Shown here: piece by piece, positions 15,946 to 24,042 of the stretch | How the letters are laid out: each line of letters starts with the position of its first letter | How positions within the stretch are numbered: position 1 is the first letter of the stretch | Assembly: GCF_001050235.1 (NCBI RefSeq) | Contig: NZ_DF967972.1 | Location: 1,564,944-1,603,682 of the forward strand | Source: Longilinea arvoryzae | GTDB lineage: Bacteria; Chloroflexota; Anaerolineae; Anaerolineales; Anaerolineaceae | Direction: 5' to 3' | Length of the DNA stretch: 38,739 bases | Position numbers and translations under genes: made by a program | Notes under the pieces: model-generated | Told to the model about the DNA's origin: nothing | The model's input: the letters and a program-made list of their open reading frames with translations, nothing else | Databases searched by the model: none

Positions 15946-16428
15946 ATGGCAAAAATGGTAATGGTTCACCCAGATCGTTGTGTGGGCTGCAAGAGCTGCG
16001 TGGCAGCCTGCGCGTTTGCCCATGAGGGCAGCCAACGCCCCGAGGCGTCTCGCATCCACATCTACAGCTTCCAGTACGAAGGTGTCAATGTGCCCATGAT
16101 GTGCCAGCACTGCAGCGACGCTGCCTGCGTTGCCGTGTGCCCGACCGGAGCCATGCACCGCAACCCCGAAACCGCTTTGATCGAGTGGGATGACTCACGC
16201 TGCATTCGCTGCCGCATGTGCACGATGGCCTGCCCCTTCGGCAACACGGTTTACGATGCATTGACCGACAGCATCCTGAAGTGCGACGTCTGCCAGGGCG
16301 ATCCGGCCTGCGTCAAGGTCTGCCCTTCGGATGCTCTGGAATATGTAGAGGATACCGTTTCGACCACCTCCCGACAGAAGAGTTTCGCTTCAAGATTGAA
16401 AGACGTTATCCAGGATTATCCCGCGTAA
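15946..16428 (+). CDS. Four-cluster [4Fe-4S] ferredoxin subunit (HydN/HycB-like)
   Basis: A 160-aa electron-transfer protein with four Cys motifs: CVGCKSCVAAC, CQHCSDAACVAVCP, CIRCRMCTMACPFG and CDVCQGDPACVKVCP. Together they fit four [4Fe-4S] clusters in the HydN/HycB/DmsB fold. AAAGGAA precedes the ATG. It lies 35 bp after the Mo hydroxylase gene and before the hydrogenase genes, just as HycB connects formate dehydrogenase to hydrogenase 3 in formate hydrogenlyase. The expected role is passing electrons from the Mo hydroxylase's [2Fe-2S] clusters to the hydrogenase small subunit (inference from order and fold). No signal peptide, so cytosolic. Confidence 0.92.
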   Translation: MAKMVMVHPDRCVGCKSCVAACAFAHEGSQRPEASRIHIYSFQYEGVNVPMMCQHCSDAACVAVCPTGAMHRNPETALIEWDDSRCIRCRMCTMACPFGNTVYDALTDSILKCDVCQGDPACVKVCPSDALEYVEDTVSTTSRQKSFASRLKDVIQDYPA

Positions 16429-16443
16429 TCCTTTCTGCCTGTG

Positions 16444-16483
16444 CTAAGCCAGTCGGGCTCCAGATCCTACCCGACTGGCTTAG
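16444..16483 (+). terminator. Strong hairpin between ferredoxin and hydrogenase genes
   Basis: CTAAGCCAGTCGGG (16444-16457) pairs perfectly with CCCGACTGGCTTAG (16470-16483) around a 12-nt loop, 14 bp in all. It is followed by ACTTTTGAGGAGGAG, so the T run is short (four) and the next gene's ribosome site begins almost at once. It could be a leaky terminator or an RNA-processing/stabilising stem giving more Mo hydroxylase and ferredoxin than hydrogenase. Confidence 0.7.
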
Positions 16484-16501
16484 ACTTTTGAGGAGGAGAT
16501 T

Positions 16502-18355
16502 GTGAACCCAATCGTCGGATTGCCTTTGGCAGCGCTCGGCTTCGGTATCCTATTACAGATCCTGCTGAATCGGGCTGCCTCGCCAAAATTGAAGGGCTGG
16601 CTGGCTTTTCTATGTGGCGCAATCGCCCTGGCCGGCACACTGGCAATGCTCCCATCGGTGATGCAGGGAACTGCCATCGATCAGACTCTGGTCCTTTGGG
16701 ATCAGAATATTCCCTTGCAATATCATGTTGACGGACTGAGCTTGATCTTCGCGCTGATGGCCACCGGTATTGGCTCGGCTATCCTGCTCTATTGCATTCA
16801 CTACATGGCACATGAAACGGAAGGAACGACTCGTTTCTACGTTTTGATGCTCACCTTTATCGCCGGATTGGTCAACCTGGTCTTTTCAGCCAATCTATTA
16901 TTGGTATATTTCAGTTGGGAAGTCATCGGCCTGTGCTCTTATTTTCTGGTCGGCTTTTGGTATAAAGAATCCGCCGCCGCCAATGGAGCCCGGAAAGTCT
17001 TGGTCATGACTCACATCCCCGGCTATGGATTGCTGGCCGGGATCCTCCTGCTCTACCAACGCAGCGGAACATTCGTGTGGACCGATCCGTCGGTCACGGC
17101 GGCATTTACGACGGGTATTTTTATCTTAATGTTGGTCGCCGCCATGGCAAAATCGGTCATGTTCCCGCTTCATACCTGGATTCCGGAGGCGATGAATGCC
17201 CCGACGCCGGTTTCGGCGCTGCTGCACTCGGCCTGCTATGTCAAAGCCGGCGTCTATCTGATCGCCAGGATGTACTCGATCGCGCCGTGGCCGCACGCCT
17301 GGAACATCATCGTAATGACGCTGGGATGCATCACCATTTTGATTGGCGCGATTTTTGCGCTCGCGCAGACGGATATGAAACGACTGCTGGCCTATTCGAC
17401 CATCAGCCAGTTGGGATACATCATTACCGCTTTGGGACTTGGGACGAATCTGGGCGTGGCCGCCGGATTGTTTTATTGTTTGAGCCACGGTCTTTTTAAA
17501 GGTACCCTGTTCTTATGCGCGGGCGCAGTCCAGCACGCGACCGGTACACGGGATATGCGCCGCCTGGGCGGCCTGGCGACGCGTATGCCCTGGACGGCCC
17601 GCATCTGGCTGATCGCGGCTGCGGCGATTATTGGTGTACCGCTGACGAACGGTTTTGTCGCCAAATGGCTATTGCTCGACGCGGCCCTGAATGCCAACCA
17701 GATCGTCGTTGTGATTGTCGCCTGGGTGGTGAGTGTGATTACGGCCGTTTATATGCTCAAAGCAACGGTCAGTGTATTCTACGGGGATATGCCGGCCTGG
17801 CTCAAGGTGGCCGAAGTCCACGATGCTGAACCGTCCATGCTGGCGGGCATGGGAATTCTAGGCGGATTGTGCCTCCTGTTCGGCCTGGCCCCCCAGATTT
17901 TGTTCAAGAGCCTGGTCGCTCCGGCAATCCACGCGCTGGGTTTCAACTGGGAAGTATCCCTGACTTATTTGGGACTTCAGACGACCTCGGCCGGCGTGCA
18001 GGTGACCCTGGGCGCGGGCATTGCGGTGATCGCCATTCTGGCCAGCCTGCTGGCTTACAGTCTGACGCGGCCGGGCAAGACACAAAGGGCATCCGTGGGT
18101 GTATTTACCGGTGGTGATCCTCTGCCCGAAACGGCCGGCATGACCGCCGTGGATTTCACTGAACTGGCCGAGGCCAACTTTGGCCCGGTGTACAAGTTTA
18201 CCGATCCCGATCGCGTTTACCTGCCGATCTGGAACGGGATCCGGACGCTGGCCGAAGGTTTCGAAAAGTTGCTTCATCCGATCAGTGAGAACTATCCCCT
18301 GCTGGCGACTCTCGTGTTGGCGGTGCTGGTCTTCATCACGGTCTGGCTCAGTTAA
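16502..18355 (+). CDS. Group 4 hydrogenase antiporter-like subunit (NuoL/HyfB-like)
   Basis: A 617-aa polytopic membrane protein starting with GTG after GAGGAGGAG. NuoL-type signatures are SWEVIGLCSYFLVGFWY, HTWIPEAMNAPTPVSALLHSA and AYSTISQLGYIITALGLG. The last of these, with CLSHGLFKGTLFLCAGAV, belongs to the proton-channel half-domains. Its length is as for NuoL (about 610 aa), longer than the core 14-helix HyfF type. It should pump protons or Na+ coupled to hydrogenase turnover. It is the first of seven consecutive hydrogenase genes. A C-terminal stretch (about 540-590) with TGGDPLPETAGM and FTDPDRVYLPIWNG leads to a final hydrophobic helix. Confidence 0.93.
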   Translation: MNPIVGLPLAALGFGILLQILLNRAASPKLKGWLAFLCGAIALAGTLAMLPSVMQGTAIDQTLVLWDQNIPLQYHVDGLSLIFALMATGIGSAILLYCIHYMAHETEGTTRFYVLMLTFIAGLVNLVFSANLLLVYFSWEVIGLCSYFLVGFWYKESAAANGARKVLVMTHIPGYGLLAGILLLYQRSGTFVWTDPSVTAAFTTGIFILMLVAAMAKSVMFPLHTWIPEAMNAPTPVSALLHSACYVKAGVYLIARMYSIAPWPHAWNIIVMTLGCITILIGAIFALAQTDMKRLLAYSTISQLGYIITALGLGTNLGVAAGLFYCLSHGLFKGTLFLCAGAVQHATGTRDMRRLGGLATRMPWTARIWLIAAAAIIGVPLTNGFVAKWLLLDAALNANQIVVVIVAWVVSVITAVYMLKATVSVFYGDMPAWLKVAEVHDAEPSMLAGMGILGGLCLLFGLAPQILFKSLVAPAIHALGFNWEVSLTYLGLQTTSAGVQVTLGAGIAVIAILASLLAYSLTRPGKTQRASVGVFTGGDPLPETAGMTAVDFTELAEANFGPVYKFTDPDRVYLPIWNGIRTLAEGFEKLLHPISENYPLLATLVLAVLVFITVWLS

Positions 18356-18370
18356 GGTACAGATGAGGTA

Positions 18371-19561
18371 ATGATGCATTCAATCTTTATGGAAACGGCT
18401 ACTTTAGCGGCCGGCGCATCCTGGGACTGGGTATTTTGCGGCGCTTTCGTGATCCTGATGATCGGGATTGCCCTGTACGCAATGGTTGTTCCGCAGGGAG
18501 GCCGGCGCTGGTGGGGATTGACTGTCCTGCTGGGCGCGCTGGTCGTCGCCGGCATGGCCGTGGGTGAAGGAACGATCCGGATCGTACTGCTGGACGCAGC
18601 TGCGTTTGCCGCGGTTGCCCTGGTCTGGACCCAGGATTCGGCGAAGGCCAGGGCGGCTGCTCGAACCTATCTGGCCTTCATGGTCCTGGCTGTGGTTTTT
18701 CTCGGCGCGGGCGTATACCTGGTCGAAAACGGTGCGGTTCCTGCGTACCCGCTGGACAAGCTGGCGGTGGGCTTGTTGATCGTCGGCTTTGGCGTAAAAC
18801 TGGCGCTGGTCCCATTTTATTTCTGGCTGCCCAACCTGGCTGAATATTCCAAACCGATGACGACGGCTTTGGTCGTTTCGGTGGTCGATATCGCCGCCTT
18901 TACCGAACTGGCTCACCTGCGCGAGAGTGCGCCGTGGGTTTTTACCGGTTATGCCACCCTGTGGCTGGCTTTAGCGTTACTCTCGATGTTCGGCGGAGCG
19001 CTGGCGGCCCTGGCCCAGAAGAATATCAAGCGCATGCTGGCCTTCTCGACCATCGATGACATGGGGTATCTGATGTTGGGTGTACTGGTCGGCCCTGGGG
19101 TTGGTCTGAGCGGCGCCATTCTGGCGGCTTTGAGCCACGCCTTCTTCAAGGTGATTCTCTTCGGAGCGGTGGGCATCGCTGAAAGTCAGAGCGGTCACGA
19201 CCTGACCCTGGACGACCGCGGGATGGCCACCCACTATCCGGTCAGTTCCGCCCTGTTTATCGCCGGCGCGCTGGGCATGATCGGCGTGCCGCCCCTGTTT
19301 GGTTTTATCGGCCGCTGGCGCCTTTACCTGGCTGGTGTTGAATCCGGCGGTGTCGTCCTGGTGCTGACCATGGCCTTTGCGACCGCGTTGGCGCTGCTCT
19401 ACTACGTCCGCGCCATTCACCGGGTCTGGTTTGGTAAGGCTGAAGCCGGGCTCGAGTGGGGCCAGGAACCCCGGTTGGCCGCCGGTGTATTGGTTGCCCT
19501 GGTCATCCTGATGTTGGTCCTGGGTCTGTTCCCGGGCTGGCTGACGGGATGGATCGGTTGA
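18371..19561 (+). CDS. Group 4 hydrogenase antiporter-like subunit (NuoN/HyfF-like)
   Basis: A 396-aa membrane protein, shorter than NuoM/N (about 480 aa). Conserved parts include FGVKLALVPFYFWLPNLAEYSKPMTTAL, AFSTIDDMGYLMLGVLVG, and LSHAFFKVILFGAVG; the Lys in FSTIDD-flanking and FGVKLALVP segments fit ion-channel residues. It is the second pump-type subunit of the complex. Two start codons are adjacent (18371 and 18374), with GAGG 2 or 5 nt away, so the second may be used. It lies 15 bp after the NuoL-like gene. Confidence 0.9.
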   Translation: MMHSIFMETATLAAGASWDWVFCGAFVILMIGIALYAMVVPQGGRRWWGLTVLLGALVVAGMAVGEGTIRIVLLDAAAFAAVALVWTQDSAKARAAARTYLAFMVLAVVFLGAGVYLVENGAVPAYPLDKLAVGLLIVGFGVKLALVPFYFWLPNLAEYSKPMTTALVVSVVDIAAFTELAHLRESAPWVFTGYATLWLALALLSMFGGALAALAQKNIKRMLAFSTIDDMGYLMLGVLVGPGVGLSGAILAALSHAFFKVILFGAVGIAESQSGHDLTLDDRGMATHYPVSSALFIAGALGMIGVPPLFGFIGRWRLYLAGVESGGVVLVLTMAFATALALLYYVRAIHRVWFGKAEAGLEWGQEPRLAAGVLVALVILMLVLGLFPGWLTGWIG

Positions 19562-19578
19562 AACAAAGGGGTACGCAT

Positions 19579-20043
19579 ATGAATCCATACGAGAAACTGA
19601 TGCAAATTGCGCGGGGCAAATCACCCTGGGTCTATTGCGTGAATACCGGCGCCTGCAACGGTTGCGATATCGAAGTCGCGGCCGGCCTGACCCCGCGTTT
19701 CGACGCCGAACAACTGGGTGTGGTGCGCCAGGGCAGCCCCAAACACGCCGATATTCTGATCATCTCCGGCCCGGTGACACTGCGCACGCGGGATGCTTTG
19801 CTCGACATCTACAATCAGATGCCCAACCCAAAGGCGGTCGTCGCGGTCGGATCCTGCCCGGCATCGGGCAACATCTTCGCCGGCAGCCCAACGGTCTACG
19901 GCGCGGTGGACCAGTTCATTCCGGTGGATGTCTACGTGGCAGGCTGCCCACCCCGCCCGCAGGCCATCCTTCAGGGGATTGCCGAGGCCGCGGAACTGCT
20001 GGCTTCTGGAAAACAGAAGAACCGCAAGGAGGTGAAGGAATGA
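19579..20043 (+). CDS. [NiFe] hydrogenase small subunit, group 4 (HycG/NuoB-like)
   Basis: A 154-aa small subunit carrying the proximal [4Fe-4S] cluster: TGACNGCDIE (two Cys), VAVGSCPASG and VAGCPPRPQAI supply four ligands. The short length is typical for group 4 hydrogenases, which lack the extra clusters and Tat signal of uptake enzymes. The open frame extends 41 codons upstream, but the ATG at 19579 fits the family start (MNPYEKLMQIARGKSPWVY) and follows the preceding stop. It overlaps the next gene by the sequence ATGA. Confidence 0.93.
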   Translation: MNPYEKLMQIARGKSPWVYCVNTGACNGCDIEVAAGLTPRFDAEQLGVVRQGSPKHADILIISGPVTLRTRDALLDIYNQMPNPKAVVAVGSCPASGNIFAGSPTVYGAVDQFIPVDVYVAGCPPRPQAILQGIAEAAELLASGKQKNRKEVKE

Positions 20044-20948
20044 GCACCTGGGGTTCGGATTTACTGGCTTTGATCGTTTGGCCGGGTCTGTTGGGAGGCA
20101 CCCTGCTGGGCTGGTTCTATCTGTGGTTTATCCGCAAGCTGACAGCCCGTCTCCAGGGTCGTAAGGGGCCCTATTTCTTCCAGCCCTTCTACGATTTTGT
20201 CAAACTGCTGGGCAAGGAGACCATCGTACCCGCCGGAATCAACCCTGTCCTTTTCTACGGCCTGCCGATCCTCTCTGTGGGGTCCGCCTTGTTTGCACTG
20301 GCCCTGGTGCCGGTGCCGAGTAATTCGATGAGCACCTTCCCGGGTGACCTGATCGTCTTTATCTATCTGCTCGAGGTACCGGATTTGTGCGAAATGCTGG
20401 CCGGATTCGCCACCCGTTCACCGTATGGACAGGTGGGCGCATCTCGCGAAGCCATGCTGAGCATTGCGTACAATGTGCCCTTCCTGGCTGCCGTCATTGC
20501 GCTGGCCGTCCAGGCCGGAAGCTTCAGCCTGTCTGCACTGGCAACGACGCCGTTGGGCTGGGGCAGTCTGGTCGCCGCTCTGGCTTTTTTCCTGGCGCTG
20601 CCGGCCAAGTTAAAATTAAACCCATTCTCCATCCCCAACGCTGAACAGGAACTCTGTGCCGGCGCTCATACTGAATTCAACGGCCTTCCGCTCGCGCTGC
20701 TCGAACTTAGCCACACCCTCGAACTGGTGGCCCTGATCAGTCTGTTCGCGACTTTGATTGTTTCTCCCCTGCTGGGTGGACTGAGCGCCTGGGTGGCATT
20801 CCTGGCACTGAGCATCTTACTAGTCATCCTGGTGACTGTCCTGAATACAGCGACCGCCCGGATCAAGCTCAACCAGGCCTTTGCCTTCTACTGGCGCTGG
20901 GGAGCTGTGGCAGCCGTTCTGGTGCTGATTATCGCGTTTATCCGGTAA
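20040..20948 (+). CDS. Hydrogenase membrane anchor (HycD/NuoH-like)
   Basis: A 302-aa polytopic protein of the complex I subunit 1 family. Signatures are RLQGRKGPYFFQPFYDFVKLLGKE near residue 40 (NuoH-type RxGP with Q-module contact), AHTEFNGLPLALLELSHTLEL (acidic loop, E-channel) and FSIPNAEQELCAGAHTE. It joins the peripheral arm to the pump modules. The ATG at 20040 overlaps the small-subunit stop and is preceded by GGAGGTGAAGG, indicating coupling. Confidence 0.93.
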   Translation: MSTWGSDLLALIVWPGLLGGTLLGWFYLWFIRKLTARLQGRKGPYFFQPFYDFVKLLGKETIVPAGINPVLFYGLPILSVGSALFALALVPVPSNSMSTFPGDLIVFIYLLEVPDLCEMLAGFATRSPYGQVGASREAMLSIAYNVPFLAAVIALAVQAGSFSLSALATTPLGWGSLVAALAFFLALPAKLKLNPFSIPNAEQELCAGAHTEFNGLPLALLELSHTLELVALISLFATLIVSPLLGGLSAWVAFLALSILLVILVTVLNTATARIKLNQAFAFYWRWGAVAAVLVLIIAFIR

Positions 20949-20959
20949 TCGATGGAGGG

Positions 20960-21493
20960 ATGATGAAAATCCTAGACGTCTTATCACAAAATCTAAGCCA
21001 CGGTTCACGAACCCGGCAGCCCAATGACGTGGTTCCCTATCCGGAGGATTTCCGCGGCAAGCTTTCTCACGCGCTGGAACTCTGCACTGCCTGCGGAACC
21101 TGCGTCTACACCTGCTCTCCCGGCGCGATCAAGATCGACGATGCGGACGAGAACGTGGTGCACTGGATTTACATGGAAGATCGCTGCACTTTCTGCGGCT
21201 TTTGCGTTCAATATTGCCCGACCCACGCGCTGAGCTTCGAGAAGGAAGCCCCGGCGCCGATTACCGAACGATCGCAGCATTACATTTCACACGATATCGT
21301 GCTGCCGGCATGTAAAGTTTGCGGTCGACCGGTACGGGTGATCCCTGAATTGACCCTCAAACAACTCTATGGCAGTCCGCTGCCGGAAGAGATCGTTGAG
21401 GCGCAGGGCCTGTGTGAAAACTGTCGTCAGAAATTGATCAGCAAACGTTTCCTCAAAACGATCGTGTTTACAGGAGACCCGCATGGTAAATGA
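20960..21493 (+). CDS. Hydrogenase ferredoxin subunit (HyfH/NuoI-like) with extra CxxC tail
   Basis: A 177-aa protein. Two [4Fe-4S] motifs are seen, CTACGTCVYTCSPGAI near residue 43 and CTFCGFCVQYCPTHAL near 77, as in NuoI/HycF/HyfH. Beyond these is a C-terminal extension with CKVCGRP and CENCRQK, a likely zinc-ribbon or extra metal site, present in some group 4 hydrogenase HyfH-type subunits. Adjacent ATGs at 20960 and 20963 share one GGAGG site; the second has better spacing. The 3' end overlaps the next gene by 11 bp. Confidence 0.92.
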   Translation: MMKILDVLSQNLSHGSRTRQPNDVVPYPEDFRGKLSHALELCTACGTCVYTCSPGAIKIDDADENVVHWIYMEDRCTFCGFCVQYCPTHALSFEKEAPAPITERSQHYISHDIVLPACKVCGRPVRVIPELTLKQLYGSPLPEEIVEAQGLCENCRQKLISKRFLKTIVFTGDPHGK

Positions 21494-21911
21494 TTACAAA
21501 ACCCTGATCGAAAGTCTGCCAGGCGCAACGTCCCTGGCGCAACGAAGGGACGGTTGGTGGATGACGGCTCCGGATCTGGATGTGCTGGAAATGGCGCGCA
21601 AGATGAAGGAATGGAAAGCCCGTTTTAGCACGATGACCGGCGCGATGATCTCGGAAAATGAAACCGCGGTGATCTACCACTTTTGTCTCGATTGCCAGGC
21701 TTATAACCTGAAGGTGTACACCAAAGGGAACAGCCTGCCGTCCATCAGCAACATCCTTCCGGCTGCGGATTGGATCGAACGCGAGATCCAGGATCTCTAC
21801 CGGGTCCAGTTCAAGGACCACCCGCATCCGGAACGCCTGATCCGTTCCCTGCAGACGGAGCCCGGCCTGTTCCGAGAACCCGGCGGCGCAGCCGGAAAGT
21901 CCAGGAGGTAA
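21483..21911 (+). CDS. Hydrogenase NuoC-like subunit (30 kDa-type)
   Basis: A 142-aa protein with the NuoC/HycE N-terminal signature PSISNILPAADWIEREIQDLYRVQFKDHPHPERL. In HycE this module is fused to the large subunit; here it is separate, as in NuoC/D or Mbh-type complexes. It probably scaffolds the large subunit. The first part has paired Cys (HFCLDCQAY, near 60), not usual for NuoC as far as I recall. Its ATG overlaps the preceding gene and its stop lies 2 bp before the large-subunit ATG. Confidence 0.9.
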   Translation: MVNDYKTLIESLPGATSLAQRRDGWWMTAPDLDVLEMARKMKEWKARFSTMTGAMISENETAVIYHFCLDCQAYNLKVYTKGNSLPSISNILPAADWIEREIQDLYRVQFKDHPHPERLIRSLQTEPGLFREPGGAAGKSRR

Positions 21912-21913
21912 GC

Positions 21914-22993
21914 ATGCCATACACGATTCCCATTGGGCCTTATCATCCAGCCCTGGAAGAACCCTACAAAATTAACATTACCTGCCAGGGTGAAAATGTA
22001 CAGGATGTGGATATAGCCATTGGCTTTAACTTCCGGTCGATCGAGCTGCTGGCTCAACGCCGCAATTACATCCAGGATATCCCGTTGGTCGAACGGGTGT
22101 GCGGTATCTGTTCCGGCGTCCACACCATGACTTTTTGTATGGCCGCCGAAGCCATCGCCGGAATTGAACTCCCCGCGCGAGCCGGTTACATCCGGGTGAT
22201 CGTGGCTGAACTGGAACGCCTGCACTCCCACCTTCTGTGGTGCGGCGTCGCGGCCGAACTGATCGGATTTCAGACGATGTTCATGGAGCTCTTTGCGCTG
22301 CGCGAGACCGTCATGGACGTGTTGGAAGCCATCTCGGGCAACCGGGTCAACTACGCCATGAACTGTATCGGCGGGGTCAACCGGGATGTGAAAGATCCGG
22401 AAAGCATCTTGAGCGCGGTCCGCAAGATCAAACAGGGCGTCGAAAAAGTTGCCATCCCCATCTTCACCACTGACGCCACCGTTAAGGCGCGCACGGCCGG
22501 GGTGGGCGTGCTGACCCGCGCAGATGCTCTGGCCTATGGAACCGTCGGCCCAACCGCCCGCGCTTCGGGGCTGGAATTGGATTTGCGCTGCGATCTGCCT
22601 TATGCGGCGTACGGCGAACTGGGCGTCAATCGGATCGTCCAGACGGACGGCGATGTGCGGGCGCGCGTCGTGGTGCGGGCTTTGGAAATGCTGGAAAGCA
22701 TCCGCCTGATCGAGAAGGCTCTTCAGACCTTGCCGTCCGGCCCCATCCGCATTGCCGATCGCTTCCCGGTCATCCCCGCTGGAGAGGCAACCGCCCGGGC
22801 GGAGGCCCCGCGCGGTGAAGTCTTCTATTACATTGCCTCGGATGGCAGCGATGTGCCGCAACGAGTCAAGATCCGCACGCCAACCTATGCCAACATGCCG
22901 TCGGTGCGCGCGATGAGCAAAGGCCAGCACCTGGCGGACATGCCCCTCATCCAGGCGTCGATCGATCCCTGCTACTCCTGCACGGATCGCTGA
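21914..22993 (+). CDS. [NiFe] hydrogenase large subunit, group 4 (HycE C-terminal/NuoD-like)
   Basis: A 359-aa catalytic subunit. The four Ni-Fe ligands are present: C63 and C66 in ERVCGICSGVHT, and C353 and C356 in DPCYSCTDR. The second motif fits the group 4 consensus [DE][PL]CxxCx[DE]R. This separates it from NuoD of complex I, which lacks these cysteines. The protein ends exactly at that Arg, so there is no C-terminal peptide for a maturation protease to remove. The ATG at 21914 follows AGGAGGT; the longer frame upstream overlaps the NuoC-like gene. It catalyses 2H+ + 2e- = H2, probably H2 evolution coupled to ion pumping. HypABCDEF maturation genes are not in this window. Confidence 0.96.
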   Translation: MPYTIPIGPYHPALEEPYKINITCQGENVQDVDIAIGFNFRSIELLAQRRNYIQDIPLVERVCGICSGVHTMTFCMAAEAIAGIELPARAGYIRVIVAELERLHSHLLWCGVAAELIGFQTMFMELFALRETVMDVLEAISGNRVNYAMNCIGGVNRDVKDPESILSAVRKIKQGVEKVAIPIFTTDATVKARTAGVGVLTRADALAYGTVGPTARASGLELDLRCDLPYAAYGELGVNRIVQTDGDVRARVVVRALEMLESIRLIEKALQTLPSGPIRIADRFPVIPAGEATARAEAPRGEVFYYIASDGSDVPQRVKIRTPTYANMPSVRAMSKGQHLADMPLIQASIDPCYSCTDR

Positions 22994-23024
22994 CGGGGAG
23001 GGGGCTCGGAATAAGGTTTCCACG

Positions 23025-23043
23025 ATCAGGCGGACGGCCTGAT
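23025..23043 (+). terminator. Hairpin after the hydrogenase operon
   Basis: ATCAGGC-GGACG-GCCTGAT forms a 7-bp stem with a 5-nt loop, 32 bp after the large-subunit stop. There is no immediate T run (the next T-rich stretch, GTTTTATT, is about 15 nt on), so it is a weak terminator candidate or a processing site; the downstream YqeB-like gene may still be read through. Confidence 0.4.
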
Positions 23044-23116
23044 AACCAAAAGCCGGGTGTTTTATTGGACGCAGACTCGATCAAGTCACTTTCCACCTTC
23101 GTGGTATAAATGGACT

Positions 23117-23932
23117 ATGATGACCCAACTGGATGACCGCAATTTCATCGTTATCATTAAAGGTGCTGGTGATTTAGCCAGCGGTGTTGCGGTACGTTTA
23201 TATCGGTGTGGATTTCGGTTGGTGATGACAGAGATACCGCACCCGCTGATGGTACGCCGTACGGTGTCCTTTGGGGAAGCGGTCTGCGATGGGGTAACCC
23301 AGGTGGAAGGAATCCAGGCAGTGCGGGTTGACGACTGCCTTCAGGCGCGCAAAATCATCGCGGATGGGAAAATTCCCATTCTGGTCGATCCCAAAGCTGC
23401 CTGCCTGAATGAACTTCATCCGGCAGTGTTGGTCGACGCCATCATGGCGAAAATCAACACCGGAACAAAGATCGAGGATGCACCCCTTGTGATTGCCCTC
23501 GGGCCCGGCTTCACCGCTGGCGTCGACTGCCATGCGGTGGTGGAAACAAACCGAGGGCATCATTTGGGGCGAGTCATCGAACACGGCAGCGCCGAACCGG
23601 ATACCGGCCAGCCCGGCGAGGTGGGTGGAAAATCCACCGAGCGTCTGCTGCGCGCGCCGGTCTCGGGTGTGGTCGAAGCGCATGCCGCGATCGGCGATCG
23701 GGTAACCGAAGGACAGGTCGTTGCCCACGTGGGCGATGCCGAGGTTCGTGCCCAAACATCGGGCGTGCTGCGCGGGATGATCCGCAGCGGCGTCCAGGTG
23801 GATGCCGGGACGAAGATTGGCGATGTGGACCCGCGGGCCGAAGTTTCGTATTGCTTCGAAGTGTCCGAAAAATCACTTGCCATCGCGGGTGGCGTGCTGG
23901 AGGCCATTTTCGCGTTCCAGCATAAGAAATAA
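23117..23932 (+). CDS. yqeB: YqeB-like selenium-dependent Mo hydroxylase accessory protein (EF2563 family)
   Basis: A 271-aa protein. It starts with a Rossmann-like part (FIVIIKGAGDLASGVAVRLYRCGFRLVMTEIPHPLMVRRTVSF, then ILVDPKAAC and PLVIALGPGFTAGVDCHAVVET). The C-terminal half resembles a biotinyl/lipoyl-like fold (RLLRAPVSGVVEAHAAIGDRVTEGQVVAHVGDAEVRAQTSGVLRGMIRSG). This is the EF2563/YqeB family, a marker of selenium-dependent molybdenum hydroxylases (known from comparative genomics). The ATG at 23117 (or 23120) is chosen because the family motif follows; there is no clear Shine-Dalgarno. Its usual partner YqeC and the selenophosphate synthetase SelD are not in this window. Confidence 0.9.
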   Translation: MMTQLDDRNFIVIIKGAGDLASGVAVRLYRCGFRLVMTEIPHPLMVRRTVSFGEAVCDGVTQVEGIQAVRVDDCLQARKIIADGKIPILVDPKAACLNELHPAVLVDAIMAKINTGTKIEDAPLVIALGPGFTAGVDCHAVVETNRGHHLGRVIEHGSAEPDTGQPGEVGGKSTERLLRAPVSGVVEAHAAIGDRVTEGQVVAHVGDAEVRAQTSGVLRGMIRSGVQVDAGTKIGDVDPRAEVSYCFEVSEKSLAIAGGVLEAIFAFQHKK

Positions 23933-24042
23933 GAACCGGAAAATTCTCTGAAACGCTACTGCTGGCCACCGCACGAACAAATGATTTCGCAGGGATCGTT
24001 TGTGCCGGCGCCCTTCTGATGGCTGGCACATACGAGGCAGAC

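Noticed and set aside
21914..22993. Large subunit as NuoD of respiratory complex I
   Set aside because: All four Ni-Fe Cys are present and no NuoE/F/G genes are nearby, so it is a group 4 hydrogenase.
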